Assembly (NCBI GenBank): GCA_002189035.1
Contig: NEEC01000002.1
Location: 1,860,001 to 1,924,000 of the forward strand
Direction: 5' to 3'
DNA: 64,000 nt
Origin: Utricularia gibba
Lineage: Eukaryota > Streptophyta > Magnoliopsida > Lamiales > Lentibulariaceae
The notes under the pieces were generated by a model. It was not told the origin of the DNA, ran no database searches, and worked only from the letters and a program-made list of their open reading frames with translations. How positions within the stretch are numbered: the first letter of the stretch is position 1; the number at the start of each line of letters is the position of its first letter. Below, in pieces: positions 44,904 through 56,640 of this stretch. The translations under genes were made by a program, and so were the position numbers.

Positions 44904-46829
44904 ATGGGAAACTGCTGCCCGAAGCCCGTGAACAATCGCCGGGACACCGGAGGGGTCTACTCTCGCAGGGCTCCTGGTAACGAAAATAGTGTTTCTTGTG
45001 CTTCGAATCACGGTCATTTGAGTAGCATCTTTGTGTGTGCTTCGGCCTCCTTTCAGCCCGCGCTAATGGAGTCGTACAAGAGAATCGCACACAGTCACCG
45101 CCTGAAGAAGTTGCTAATGGAGGCGTGGAAGGGAAAATCGTCACTCCTAATCTCAAAATGTTCACGCTGCAGGAGCTCAAAACTGCGGCCAAGGATTTCA
45201 AACCGAATTCTCTTCTAGGAGAGGGCGGATTTGGCCGGGTTTTCAAGGGATTCGTGGACGAAAGGACTCTTGCGCCTTCTAAATTCGGAATTGGAATGCC
45301 GATCGCCATCAAAAAGTCTAATCCTGATAGCGAACAGGGGTTCAAGGAATGGCAGGTAACTATATTTTTTCATCGTCATCTTCATATCACGGAATGAAAC
45401 CTCTGTCAGGGATTATATGCTTCACAGTGGTTTAAAATGATATGAGAACTTGCCCACTTGAGATTTTTGGAGAATCACTTGTTTCAAATTTGTTGGTTTT
45501 GCAGACAGAAGTTAAGTTTCTGGGTAAATTCAGCCACCCAAACCTTGTTAAACTCATAGGTTATTGCTGGGAGGATAACCAGTTCCTCCTTGTCTATGAG
45601 TTCATGGCTAAGGGAAGCTTAGAGAATCACCTATTCAGGGGTAAGTAAAACCATTATAAGGTATAAGGAAATGATATTCGAGTGATGAAGTTACATATGA
45701 AACTGCAGTGGGTAGTGTTGGAGCAGAGACATTGACATGGAAAACAAGAATGAAGATAGCAATTGGTGCAGCTAGAGGGCTAGCGTTTTTGCACTCTACC
45801 CATAAAAAAGTTATCTATAGGGACTTTAAGGCCTCCAATATCTTGTTAGATGAGGTGACGAATGTTTCTTCATTCTTAATATTTGTTGTATTTAATGCTA
45901 TGCTTTCTGATTCTGGAGTTGCCAGGTTTCATATTCTTTGAGTAGCATTCGTTTTCTAGGTTTCAGCTTTTTGGTGATAGAAATCCGACGCAAACTTTCT
46001 GATTTTCAGATTACCAGGTTTCTTACGTTTTTTGTGTGGCATTCTTTCTTCTCATTCTCAGCATGATGATGATAGAAATTGAATGCAAAACATTCTGATT
46101 CTGTAGGTGCCAAGTTTCTGATCTTTTTCTCCGTAGCATCCCTTCAAAAAATCTCAACTTGTACATACTGCACGTTTTCTCGCGTTGTTTCACAGTCTCA
46201 TCCTGCTCTTGATTGTTATGACCATAGGAATTCAATGCAAAACTGTCTGATTTTGGGCTTGCCAAATTTGGTCCAGAGGAGGGAGAATCCCATGTCACAA
46301 CCAGGGTCGTCGGCACAACCGGGTACGCCGCGCCCGAGTACCTTTCCACTGGTAACACTCATTTACAAACCCTTCACTTACTGCGGAAGATCCAAAACAT
46401 GGCGCTGAGTTTGTCTGCGGCACAGGGCATTTGTATGTAAAAAGTGATGTGTACGGGTTCGGAGTGGTTCTGCTAGAAATACTAACCGGGCAGCGAGTGC
46501 TTGACGCGCAGCGGCCGAGCAAGCTGCTGAACCTGCTGGATTGGGCTGTCCCTTGCCTGCGTCAGAAGAGCAAGCTGAAGAAGATAATCGACCCTCGTCT
46601 TCTGGGGCAGTGCCCTTCGAGGGCAGCCTGCGCCACCGCCCAACTCATCCTTGAATGCCTTGAGCAGAACCTCAAGCTTCGCCCCAACATGGACCATGTC
46701 TTGAACACGCTGGAAGACATCAGCTGCATTCCGATGAGGACAAAAACGCCCACTGAAGGCGGCCGCATCGACAGGGTTGCAAACAACACACGCCCACCCC
46801 CTCGATCCGCCCTCTACGGGCCGCCATAA
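44904..46829 (+). CDS. Receptor-like cytoplasmic kinase (RLCK VII / PBL-like)
   Basis: Membrane-tethered Ser/Thr kinase of the class that relays receptor-kinase signals. Exons are 44904-44976, 45057-45355, 45505-45640, 45709-45854, 46228-46351 and 46426-46829, in phase, giving 393 residues. MGNCC supplies a myristoylation Gly and palmitoylation Cys residues. The pre-kinase [17 protein letters not shown] is RLCK-VII-like. Kinase motifs: GEGGFGRV, the IAIKK lysine, [15 protein letters not shown] (YRD catalytic loop), [18 protein letters not shown] with the activation segment [13 protein letters not shown], and [16 protein letters not shown]. All catalytic residues are present. Intron 4 contains decayed copies of the exon 5 edge, described separately. 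Confidence 0.94.
45889..46120 (+). repeat. Tandem decayed copies of the DFG-exon edge inside kinase intron 4
   Basis: The start of exon 5 (46228 on: gaattcaatgcaaaactg, then tctgattttgggcttgcc) recurs upstream at about 45,889-45,930, 45,976-46,022 and 46,071-46,120. Copy 1 translates as [13 protein letters not shown], copy 2 as [11 protein letters not shown], and copy 3 is degraded. Copies 2 and 3 keep the preceding gatag acceptor. About 45 bases after each copy are also shared (gtagcatt / gtggcatt then ctttctt-like), so the unit is about 95 bases. Spacing between acceptor-like sites is 95 and then 152 bases. Confidence 0.8.
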
Positions 46830-47480
46830 CCAGCCTCCCCTTTGAATGGGGAGGGTTTCATGTGTGACACGAGGGTAAGTTTGCTCTGGACAGATTTGCA
46901 TATTTCTGTTCGTAATCGTTTCATTTTATTTTTAGGGGTGCATTGTAATTGTAATTTTCCTTCCAAAATAAAAAAAATAACGTATTGTATGATCCTGATC
47001 CAAAAAAATTAGATTTTGTCAAATGGGTTTGGTATGGAATTTGTACACTTATTGCATTTTCAAGTAACTATTTTATTTAAGTTTGAGTTTATGGATTTAT
47101 AAGTTAGTTATATAAAATAATAAAAGTGTTCGAATTGCGATTTTAAATTGTTTATTGGGTTGAAGACAAAACACATTTTCTTGTTTTTCATGGGCATATG
47201 TACGAAGTACAAAATTAATATAGACAGTGTCTTAGATAAGAACCCATTTTCGTTTTCATTCTCATTTTCCTGTTTCTTTCATCCTTGAGAACGAACAGCT
47301 TTGAGCTTTGTGCAGATGCATTCTTTGGAAAATGGCAGTTCAAGACAACTATTTCGTCATTTACATTTCAGGTATGTTCCTGGAATCCCATGTGTGTGTT
47401 CCCTTGAGCATCTTTCGGTGTAATATACTTCATTTCTCGTGCAGATTACAGAAACATCCAGTGCAGCTGCCTTGTAAGAC
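46830..47480. other. Spacer between convergent kinase and PPR genes
   Basis: Contains the two 3' UTRs and AT-rich DNA. No coding frame is recognisable. Confidence 0.5.
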
Positions 47481-49298
47481 TCATCTCATGGTCTTAACAT
47501 TATGTTCGGAGATGACGGACGTTTCATTCGCAACGTCACATTCAAGTGCACTGCTGCTGCTGCAACCTGGAAGCTTCTTTGCTCCAAGACTCACCATCGT
47601 CGATCTTAGCTTCGTTGCATCCTCCCATCTACTTGCTGCTGCGTAAGCGTTGGCTAGCAGCGTCTGACTCCAAGAATCACTGGACTCTACTGCACCAAGT
47701 TGCTTCGCGATACGTTCAGCGACATCAACACTTCCGTAGTTCCTACAAGCACTAAGCAGAGCACCGTATAGTGGGATCACAATCTTGTTCTCTTTACCAG
47801 GAACGCTATTTATGAGCTTTTCAGCTTCATCCAAAAGTCCAGCTCGAGCGAGAAGGTCTACCATGCATCCATAATGCTCCAGCTTCGGCTCTATCTGATA
47901 AGCCTCACTCATTGAGGCAAAATGTCTCCGACCTTCCTCTACTAGCCCTCCATGGTTGCAAGCGCTCAACACACCAATGAACGCTATGTCATCAGGAAAA
48001 ATACCAGCTTCTATCATTTCTGAGAACAACTGTAAAGCCCCAGTTGCATTTCCATTCATAGCCAATGCAAATATCATTGATGTCCATGATGCTGTATCTT
48101 TCTGGTTCATTTGATGAAACACTTGCAATGACTTGTGTAAGCAGCCACATTTGGCATACATCTCAACAACAGCAGTGCCTATCACAGCATCAATTGTAAT
48201 CTTATTTTCTAACAAGTAATCATGAATCCATTCACCTTGTTCTAGAGCCCCTAATTGCGCACAGCCAGTAAGTAATGCCACAAGTGTATATTTGTCTGGC
48301 TTTACCTTCTCCATCTGCATGAGCCTAAACAATTCGAATGCATCATCAATCCTATTAAACTGTACATACCCATTAATCATTGCTGTCCAAAGAACAAGGT
48401 CTCTAACAGGACTACTATCAAACAATGCTCTTGCTCCATCCAAATCACCAATATTTACATATGCAGTGACCATACTAGTCCAGCACGCAACGTCTTTTTC
48501 CTGGTTAGCATCAAATAATCCCCTTGCCATGTCTAGATCCCGACTCTTGGCATACATATCCAACAATGCATTCCTGATTACATTTGTGATTCCGAGATGG
48601 GTAGAGACATACTTGTGAATCTCACGTCCAAGATCAATATTTCTTACAGCTGTGCAAGCAGATAAAGTGCTCACAACTGTGGCCTCATCAGGGAGGATAC
48701 TTGTCTCAGCTCTCATTCTCTTATAAACACCAATAGCCAGCTCAAACCTTCTGTTCTTCACAAGACCAGAAATCAAGACATTCCATGAAATTAAACCTCT
48801 AGTAGGCATTTCATCGAACAGTTTATCTAAGCTCTCAAGGAAACCCAACTCCCCGTACATATCCAAAACCGAAACGCAAACATATTGATCATACAACATC
48901 CCACTCTTCAATGCAAACCCATGAATCGTCTGTCCTTCAAAAACTAACCTTAATCTCCCTAGAGCCTTAAAAACAAAAGGGTAAGTGTAATTATCAGGCC
49001 ACAATCCCTGTACCCGCAATTCGTCGAACAAGAGAAGCGCTTTCTTGCAAATTCCAGAACTCACAAGCGCCTTGATCATCACATTATATATGAACAAGCT
49101 CGGGCGCGCAACTCGCGCTGCAATACGCTCAGCGTACGGCAAATTCTCCATTGCTGTGAAAGCCACCAGCTTGTGTAAAACGTCGATGTTGTCGTGTAGG
49201 CCATGTCGGTAGACCTGAGCGTGGATTTGCAGTAAATGGATCGATGATGCGCATGCTTTCAGGAGATGTATTGCTGAGTTCTTGGTCAATAGAACCAT
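47481..49298 (-). CDS. PLS-class pentatricopeptide repeat protein, E type (At1g31430-like)
   Basis: Intronless, 605 residues. PPR proteins of this class bind organellar RNA in a sequence-specific way and take part in C-to-U editing. After an N-terminal LLKACASSIHLLQIHAQVYR segment, PPR motifs run to about residue 500, including PSLFIYNVMIKALVSSG, RGLISWNVLISGLVKN, KDVACWTSMVTAYVNIGDL, RDLVLWTAMINGYVQFNRID and KDTASWTSMIFALAMNGN. They alternate in P, L and S forms. The C-terminus has E1/E2-like motifs (YGALLSACRNYGSVDVAERI, then LLANAYAAASRWEDATKLRS) and stops without a DYW domain, so it would need a DYW partner to edit. Targeting to mitochondrion or plastid is expected, but the N-terminus is not decisive. 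The frame is intact. Confidence 0.92.
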   Translation of the reverse strand: MVLLTKNSAIHLLKACASSIHLLQIHAQVYRHGLHDNIDVLHKLVAFTAMENLPYAERIAARVARPSLFIYNVMIKALVSSGICKKALLLFDELRVQGLWPDNYTYPFVFKALGRLRLVFEGQTIHGFALKSGMLYDQYVCVSVLDMYGELGFLESLDKLFDEMPTRGLISWNVLISGLVKNRRFELAIGVYKRMRAETSILPDEATVVSTLSACTAVRNIDLGREIHKYVSTHLGITNVIRNALLDMYAKSRDLDMARGLFDANQEKDVACWTSMVTAYVNIGDLDGARALFDSSPVRDLVLWTAMINGYVQFNRIDDAFELFRLMQMEKVKPDKYTLVALLTGCAQLGALEQGEWIHDYLLENKITIDAVIGTAVVEMYAKCGCLHKSLQVFHQMNQKDTASWTSMIFALAMNGNATGALQLFSEMIEAGIFPDDIAFIGVLSACNHGGLVEEGRRHFASMSEAYQIEPKLEHYGCMVDLLARAGLLDEAEKLINSVPGKENKIVIPLYGALLSACRNYGSVDVAERIAKQLGAVESSDSWSQTLLANAYAAASRWEDATKLRSTMVSLGAKKLPGCSSSSALECDVANETSVISEHNVKTMR

Positions 49299-49914
49299 CG
49301 ACAGTACGGATAACAGACATGAACGTGAAGAGAAAAACCTTGAGGCAAAAGCAAACGCACAAACCTTTCTGGGCCGCCCATCATCTCAGCAGCCACCATG
49401 GACCATGCCATGTTCAGTCATCAATGGAGGATGCCGGATGGGTTCATGGGCTCCATAGATTTTTTTTTTCATTATAATAAAACGCAATATTATTTTTCTA
49501 TTTTAAAAATTTTTACATTCAACTATTTATTATGAACATTATAGAAATAGAATACATCAATTTAAAAATAAAAGTTTTTACTAGATACATGATAAATAAC
49601 TTTTTATTAAATATAATAATATGATTTCAAATTATTAATTTTTGTAAAATTTTAAAAAACTCAATTCAGCAAATTGACATAAAAATCATTCCTGCATGCA
49701 TGTAAACATTTTCTAGCGTAGCAATAAAAAATTTGACTAGTTAACATTTCAAAGAGAACATTACGTTAACATTTAAGAATTTAGAAGCAAGGGGCATGAA
49801 TGAGGTCATGCTACACTTAAGAGAGGAGGTTAATGAACACAATGGGATGTCCAAACGCTCACCTGGGTGCGTTCGACGGCGTGAGGAGTCGTGAATGCCT
49901 GCCCTCTTGAGTGG
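49299..49914. other. Spacer between PPR and the upstream minus-strand gene
   Basis: AT-rich, holding the PPR promoter and the 3' region of the next minus-strand gene. No coding frame. Confidence 0.5.
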
Positions 49915-51127
49915 TCATTTGTCGGAATGTAAAGACTGAGGTGATTGAAGCAAGACCGTACTTGGAGAAGACTTTGCCAGAATTCCCAGTGTCTTCATAC
50001 GTTCAATCTCATTGCCTGCATCAAAAAAAAAAAAAAAAAAAAAAAGAGGTGCAACAAATCAAGAAACCATAGAGAACTTTCTCTTAAAAAAAAACCATAA
50101 AGAAAGGCAACTAGACAGTCATGGCGGCTTCCACTGGGCTGAAATTCAGTAAAACAATCAGACTGATCACAAGCTGTGACAAATGAATGAAAAGATAATA
50201 CTTCCTAGAGCAATAAGGCAATCCTTCTCAAGTTTAGCGCTCTATTTTTGCACATGATACAAAAATTTCAGTGCAATCAAATGTTGATAAAAAAAGCCAC
50301 GAGTCAGTACCTTCATCAAAGGTTAATTGGATAGCTCTTTTCTCTAACTCTACAGCATGTTTACTGAGCTCGGAGGAGGTCATACGCAACAGTGCTGATG
50401 GATTATGTACAAATAAAACAAAACATTAAGGGCTATTTTCCTTTAAACCAAATACTCAAAGTAGCATTCAAGCACACTCACTCTGTATGTACTCTTTCGG
50501 ATTAGAATCATTGCATTGCTTCATAAATGCTTGTAAATGAATGAAGCGTTCTGCTGACAACCTTTCCCTGGTGCTCTTAGTATCTTCTCGAGCAACCTCC
50601 GGGGAAATCTTAGCAGCAGAATTGCTATTTTGATGCTTTCCTAAAGTGCCCGCAACAGATGAACCACTAGATGGAAAGACCATCGTCAATGTTGTAGAAC
50701 TTGGAGCAGTCACAGGAGGTTGACTAAGACTGAAATCTTTCAAATGAGTTGTGGTTGGACGGAATAAATGCCTCGGTGGGCCTAAGTACTTTGACTCAGA
50801 AAATTTTTCGATGCTATTCTGAAGTCTCCCCCTTCCAAGTTCTAAGTCTAATCTCCTGTTCGCATTCATAATATTCTCATTCGTTCCGTTGTATGCCAGT
50901 GACTGGGAACTCAGGTGACGTTCAGACCGTTTAGCCACAGAAACCTTAACAGCATCATCAGATGACTGCCTTCCTTTGGCTGAAAAATTCTCTTGTTGCC
51001 TGGGAATTGATCCCACGTTTTCATTTTGAACATCTTTCAATGCTAATTTTTTGGGAGCAGCTTGAATTGGCTTCTCATCAAGAGAAGGGCTGGCTCCAGC
51101 ACAGCTCCCTCCATTAGCATTGATCAT
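49915..51127 (-). CDS. Uncharacterised conserved plant protein
   Basis: Three coding exons: 51127 to 50482, 50394 to 50311 and 50015 to 49915. Borders are GT-AG and phases match, giving 276 residues. The start MINANGGSCAGASPSLDEKP was chosen because an intron acceptor (gattttag) lies about 60 bases upstream, so the frame further up is leader. The first two-thirds are polar and probably disordered (KKLALKDVQNENVGSIPRQQ). The C-terminal third is helical and coiled-coil-like (SAERFIHLQAFMKQCNDS, SSELSKHAVELEKRAIQLTF, NEIERMKTLGIL). No membrane helix, no catalytic motif and no known domain are recognised. It shares its non-coding leader with the next gene upstream. A role in nuclear or chromatin complexes would be speculation. 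Confidence 0.75.
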
Positions 51128-51639
51128 GTTGCGATTAAATAAAACTTCAATAAGTAACAAGCACTTCAGCGAAATATCACAACCTAAAATCGTATCCAAA
51201 AAAAACATCAGTAAACTACTTCTAAATTAAGCGCCTGATTATCAAATACCCCATGCATATGAGCAAATGGGATAAGCACTCACTGGAAGCACTTGGTATT
51301 TCTAATTAACGAACAAAATACGCACGTGAAGTAAAGCAAAAAAACAACTATTGTAATTCTGATGCCATCAAAAGACGAGCAAAACAGGATGGTAGCAAAT
51401 AGGAACAGCCAACTCCATCGAAGCACTTCTCTCCAGTTTCAATTAGAGTAAACTCAACCATCTTTCATTGGACAGAGTTGCAAAAGAAATAGCAGTACAA
51501 AGGAATGACCGCTACAGTATGACTATCTACGCTAAACACCAAAACAAGAAAAGGCGAAGACAGCATTTTCTACACTAAACATCCACAATTTGCGACATCG
51601 AAGGAGATAGCGAACCATTTTCCAAAATAACTCAATCGA

Positions 51640-51975
51640 AATAAATACTCAATTCCCATAACCCACGAAAAACTCCAAAAATATTAACAAACAAATCATT
51701 CCTGAGGCAAAGTAAACCCAACTTCCGCAAGTTTAACTTTACGCAGAAACTTGAGGTCTCCGAGTGAAAAGATACCGCGGCACAAGAGAAGCTACCGAAT
51801 GAGCTCCCATATAACAGCTCCAACTCTAGAAATTGGAGGTGTGGAAGCGTAAACGATGCAAAGCAGTAACTGAATTTGGTAATTAATGGAGAAAGACTCA
51901 CCAGTCAACGGAGGCGCGGCCGCAGATCAATCGAGGGTCTTAGGTAGGGAGCACGGCGGCGCCAGAGAGAAATTG
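51640..51975 (-). repeat. Duplicated 5' leader module, copy A
   Basis: Non-coding 5' exon, intron start and proximal promoter of the uncharacterised gene. On the minus strand the exon ends cctccgttgactg at a donor gtgagt (51902/51901). The sequence from about 51,640 to 51,975 matches copy B at 53,682-53,990 in the same orientation, with shared blocks such as caattcccat, gcacaagagaagcta, ataacagctccaac and agtcaacggaggcg. Divergence is moderate, by eye about 75-80 percent identity with small gaps. Confidence 0.8.
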
Positions 51976-52576
51976 GTTTCAAAAAGCGGGCGCTCGGGAT
52001 TTTCCTTATTGTTCCCAGTCCCTTTTATACCCCAATTTATGGTTATTATTCTACTCTTTATTTGTGAATTTTTTTTTCCTTTTCGTCGTCAGACATTCAT
52101 AAAAATGATATTTTTGGATCTTTAATTAATAAAATAAATGCTATAATCTAAAATACTTTTCATATTATTTGAATTTAGATAAAAATATATATATAAAAAA
52201 AACCTCAAACCCCTACTCTGTTCCAGTGGGAGTGTCAAAACACCCTGTAAAAAAAATCCAAAGAGTTTTTCTGACTCCAAGGATGGGAACACTTGCCCTG
52301 ATGTTGAATGGGAGTGCAAGCTGACTCCAAGGATCCACATTCTATGGCTGATGATAGAACTGTTGAGCCAAGTTCTCTGAAGTAAACTCACTCCTTCAAT
52401 GCACGAAGATAGGAGGATCGGCAACAGAAACTAGAGTTGCCAAAGGTGCTGAAAAACTCCACCACAGTGCAATCCTGACATCATTTTTTTAGGATCTAGA
52501 TTCCACCTTAAACACAAGCTATTTTTTACATCTTTGTATGATCTGAAGCACACTAAGAAAGACTTGAACCCGCCGG
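51976..52576. other. Spacer between copy A and the TXNL4B-like gene
   Basis: Holds the promoter start of the uncharacterised gene and the 3' UTR of the TXNL4B-like gene. No coding frame is supported. Confidence 0.5.
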
Positions 52577-53382
52577 CTAGACATCTTTGTACAGCAACTG
52601 AAACTTGGGTATCCGTTCAGGAGGGAGTGGGCAAGTCACAATAGACTTGCCCTTCATTGCCCCTCGGTATATAGCCTGCAAATACATTGCTTCTGAACAT
52701 AAATAGGCATTATGGTGTAAATGATGAATGACAACAAGAAAATCCATGCAAGATGCGTCATCCGATGCACTCTGGAAAGAACATATGTTTACATGCATAG
52801 CGTAAATTGACTGAGGCATTCATGAAAAGAGTGATACCTCCACAACATCGATGAAGTCCTGCTTACTTTGAAATTTACCAACCCACTTAGTATGATCGGC
52901 ATTTCTGTATGAGGGTGCAAAACTCAGTCCATCAAAGAGCAATCACTAAGGGAAATACGTTAATAATCTTGTCAGTGAATTTAGGCAGTAGAGGATCCTA
53001 CCCCGAATCCATCTTCATGTGGTGAGCATTGAAGAAGAAAACAACCGATGGGATAAACGTGATGTCAAAATAATTGATGTAAACTCGCATCTCTTCAGAA
53101 TCCACATCTACCAATGCTACTGTTGCAAATCTGGACACATCTACTGCGGATCTGCATAGCTGATGTTTTTAAAAATTCCAGTAGGCAATTCATGATTATA
53201 ATTTCCATCACCAATAAACAAATAATGAAAACAAAAGGAAAAGATCTTACAACGTCATCAAGCTGGAGACAGATAGTATCAGAGGCTCGACCGAACCGGA
53301 GGACAAGTACTTTATCGATGGTGTCTTTGATTAGAGAGTCTACCTGCCGTTTCTCCCGCAGTGTTGGAAGCAAAAACTCCAT
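52577..53382 (-). CDS. DIM1-family thioredoxin-like spliceosomal protein (TXNL4B-like)
   Basis: Small thioredoxin-fold protein of the DIM1/U5-15kD family, the TXNL4B branch, implicated in pre-mRNA splicing and cell-cycle progress. Exons are 53382-53251, 53159-53002, 52904-52838 and 52675-52577, in phase, giving 151 residues, the family length. Sequence: MEFLLPTLREKRQVDSLIKD, DKVLVLRFGRASDTICLQLDD, then LCRSAVDVSRFATVALVDVD, IPSVVFFFNAHHMKMDSG, KQDFIDVVEAIYRGAMKG and a C-terminus LPPERIPKFQLLYKDV typical of this branch. The exon 2 acceptor was set at catcag (53160), because the alternative gcag ten bases on breaks the frame. A non-coding leader exon (copy B) lies upstream, with an acceptor at 53391. 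Confidence 0.92.
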
Positions 53383-53681
53383 TGACAGCGCTGTGGAATG
53401 TGGGCATTAAGAGTGCAACAATGTTATAAAAATCTAAAAGAGGACGAAAGACCAACAAAATTAACAAAATACACGAAGAAGAAATGCTATCTTAAAATGA
53501 ACTGGAAATATTTGTCACAATAAACATTTTGATGAATAACAATCTCTCAAGTTCCGGGCTTTTGTTTGGTGTTTAGCTCTTTACTAGAAAATGGCATTTA
53601 GAAATTTAGGAATTACGTTAGAATCATGCCAACAATATTCTTCAGTAGAAAAAACAAAACCAAAAGAACCCACCGGTAATA

Positions 53682-53990
53682 AATAGTCAATTCCCATTAC
53701 CCACGAAAACCACAAGAAACATTAACAAATACATCATTCCCAAGGCAAAGTAAATCCAAGTTGTGCAAGTTAACTTCACAAAAAAAACTTGAGGGCTCAG
53801 AGCGAACGAGATACTGCAGCACAAGAGAAGCTAACGAACGAACCCCCCTAAATAACAGCTCCAACCCCAGAAATTGTTCGCGTGCAACAATCGTAAATGT
53901 TGCCAAAGAGTCTCACAGTCAACGGAGGCGAGGCCACCGATCGATCAAGGAGGGTCTTGGGTTTCAAAAAAGTGAGCGGGCGGTGATCGG
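53682..53990 (-). repeat. Duplicated 5' leader module, copy B
   Basis: Matches copy A in the same orientation. On the minus strand the leader exon ends cctccgttgact at a donor gtgaga (53917/53916), the same position as in copy A. It sits upstream of the TXNL4B-like coding exons, so two unrelated proteins appear to be driven by copies of one leader and promoter. Confidence 0.8.
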
Positions 53991-53999
53991 GTTTTCCGT

Positions 54000-56640
54000 T
54001 TTTTCTTCCAGCAAGAATCACCATTTTCTTTTAGTTGTGTTTGTGGGCTTGCCCAAGGCCCGCTCTTAGTGCCTGGCTGCCTACGTCACCAAAGCTGCTT
54101 TTTAAGAAATGAAGAAACGAGAAATGCTGAGATCAGCGTGACGGGGCATTTGGCGGGGCCCGGGGCCTCCCATCTTGGTAAACGTCCACTTCGTAATCCA
54201 CCACTCCCAATATCTCCCTTCTTTCTTTTATTTATTTAACAAAATCCACCCACGCGTACTCACCTTCCCCACACATTTACACAAAACTAGTTGTTGCGTC
54301 GTACTCCATCCCACGCGTACCCATCTAAATCATTTCTTACTTGCTTCAATTTTAATAATCGACATTTTTTAAAAAACTTTTTCAATAATTATTTTTCGAG
54401 AAACAAAACTAACGAGAAACTAAAATCTAAACAACGTTCTATAAAATTTTTAGAATCTATTTTTATTTTTAAAAAATACTTTAAAAAAGTAAAAATAGTT
54501 AATAAAAATATAAAAAGATTGTAAGTGTTATATAAAACAGTAAAAATAGATGCTTTGTTAAACCAAAAAAATAATGAAAAATCAGAATACATGTAAAAAT
54601 ATACCATTAATTACTTTTCTAAAATGAATTTTTGTAATAAAATTACTTTTACATTGATATTGTTATCAAATAAAATAATTTTTATTTTTTGAAAATTAAA
54701 AATAAATTCTTATTAAAAAGTTTAGTATCTATTTAATTAGAATCGTTTTGAGAATGGAAACCTCTAAATTTGTCTTTTTTTCAAAAAAGAAGTAGTTTTA
54801 TGTTAAAACAATCTAAAAAACAAAAACGTTGTTTTGTGTTTCCGACCTATAAGTATACATACATTTGCGTGCGTGCCGGTTTTTTCTTGTGTGTGTCGTG
54901 GAGACGAGAATGCAAAGCATTGAATGCAAAAAAATATGTTGTTTGTTTTGTTTTGCTTTGTTTTAAATGAAGAGGAACTGGGGTGGGTGGGCAGAGTAGT
55001 TGGGGACGAAGAAAAAACGTAATGGGTGGGACTGCCACGCCTGCACGCCAACCATCCCATCCCACCCTATCCCGATTCCTCACCGTGTTTCTTCTAGAGG
55101 CTTCTTGCCGCGGCAATGCGTCTGTCTCCATCGCCGGCTCCACATACACGCCATCCATGACGCACAACTGCATTTCTAACAATGCAGCAAAACCACACCG
55201 CTTCCTTCAATTTCTCACGTGATCGTGCCTCTGTGTCTGTGTCTGTGTCTTGTTGGGGCTATGTGACGGATTCACTACCATTTATATGGTATTGTGATGC
55301 CATACATTATTGTTAGGTCTCGTTTGGTATGCTTGTTTAGATATCTTAACAAGAATTCTAAATTAAAACTCTATTTGGTAATGGTTGTTAAAGTACACAA
55401 TCTTGTTTATCGAACAAATTTTGATGTGTTAAGTTTAACGTAGAGGGGATATGACTTTAATCTCACAATCTCTCCTTATTCTTGTTTTATTACTTTCATC
55501 ACTACAATTCATTTTTTATTACTCGTGATTTTTCTCACCAAAACATTGTACTTATTGTTATGGATTAGATTCCATCACTTAACTTTAGGTAATTGTTTGT
55601 ATTCTTTAGATTTTTATAATTAATTGTCGTTTTTTACAATAGACAAGATGATTACTATTATTACTAGAAGAGACGAGTGCAGTAGATGATGTATCCATCA
55701 CGAAATAATTTCATCTTCTATGAGTTTCGCAAGGGTTTATTCAATTTATCATCAGAATGGGTTTTATGAAACTTTGCTATATTTATATGGTTTATAAGGT
55801 AAATAATTGTAAAAAATCTTTAAATAATGAATTTTGGATAATTTTTATTCAACTATTTATTTAATAATAATTTATCAACACATGAAATATTATAAATATT
55901 AAATTAAGATATAATATTATCAAACACATATTCAATATAAATAACATATGTATGTTTATCTAAATAATAATAATCTTATCAAACCGTAAACTAAAAAATC
56001 ATATCAATCTAGACCTGAATCTTGGATGAGATCTTTAATTTCGAGGGAAATCATGTAAAATTATAATTATTTGATGTATAAAATGGACAATATTCTGACA
56101 CTTCATTGAGATCTATGGACCATGGTAAGGTGGAATGTAGTTTAAGTCACGAGCTCCGTACAAAGATTCGCCCATGATCTCCTCTCTCTCGCCTCAATCA
56201 CACATTAAGTCATGGGGTTTGGTGATTATTTCGATGGTGGCTCCAAGGGCTTGGTTCTGTCCTCTTGTGCGTTTTTTTTAATTAATAAATATACTTTTAA
56301 TTTTTGTTTATTATAAAAATACTTCATTGTGAGATATAATAAACAAACTATTAAATCGAACTAGTTTTAAAAGCCTGTCTACTTTATTGCATTATATATC
56401 TGTGTGTTTTATTTCAGTTATGATGGTGATTTTATAATTTAAATTAAATAGAGGGATAAAATGGTAATTCAAAAGAGAATAAACGATGAATAATAAAAAT
56501 CCTATTTCATAAAATTAGACGAATTAAAATTATAAACCCTTTCATTTCTAAATTCTCAAAACGACACCGGGGCAACGTCAGTGCCTCTTGGTCAGAAATG
56601 GGAATCATAACCGCGCCAAAGCGGCCAGCTGGCGGTTAGC
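54000..56640. other. Gene-free spacer upstream of the ERF gene
   Basis: AT-rich except for about 54,060-54,310 and 54,960-55,260, which are GC-richer. Frames there reach about 111 codons on both strands but lack family content. Homopolymers and T-rich tracts are frequent. No supported gene. Confidence 0.5.

Noticed and set aside
44686-45345. 219-codon minus-strand frame over the kinase start
   Set aside because: It is the antisense shadow of the kinase exons 1-2 and has no family content; the plus-strand kinase is certain.
50022-50045. Long poly-A run as a retroposon tail
   Set aside because: It lies within an intron of the uncharacterised gene as part of its T-rich acceptor tract on the minus strand; there is no adjacent retrocopy.
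53095-53159. One-base frame problem in the TXNL4B-like gene
   Set aside because: It disappears when the exon 2 acceptor is set at catcag (53160), which restores the LCRSAVDVSRFA family segment.
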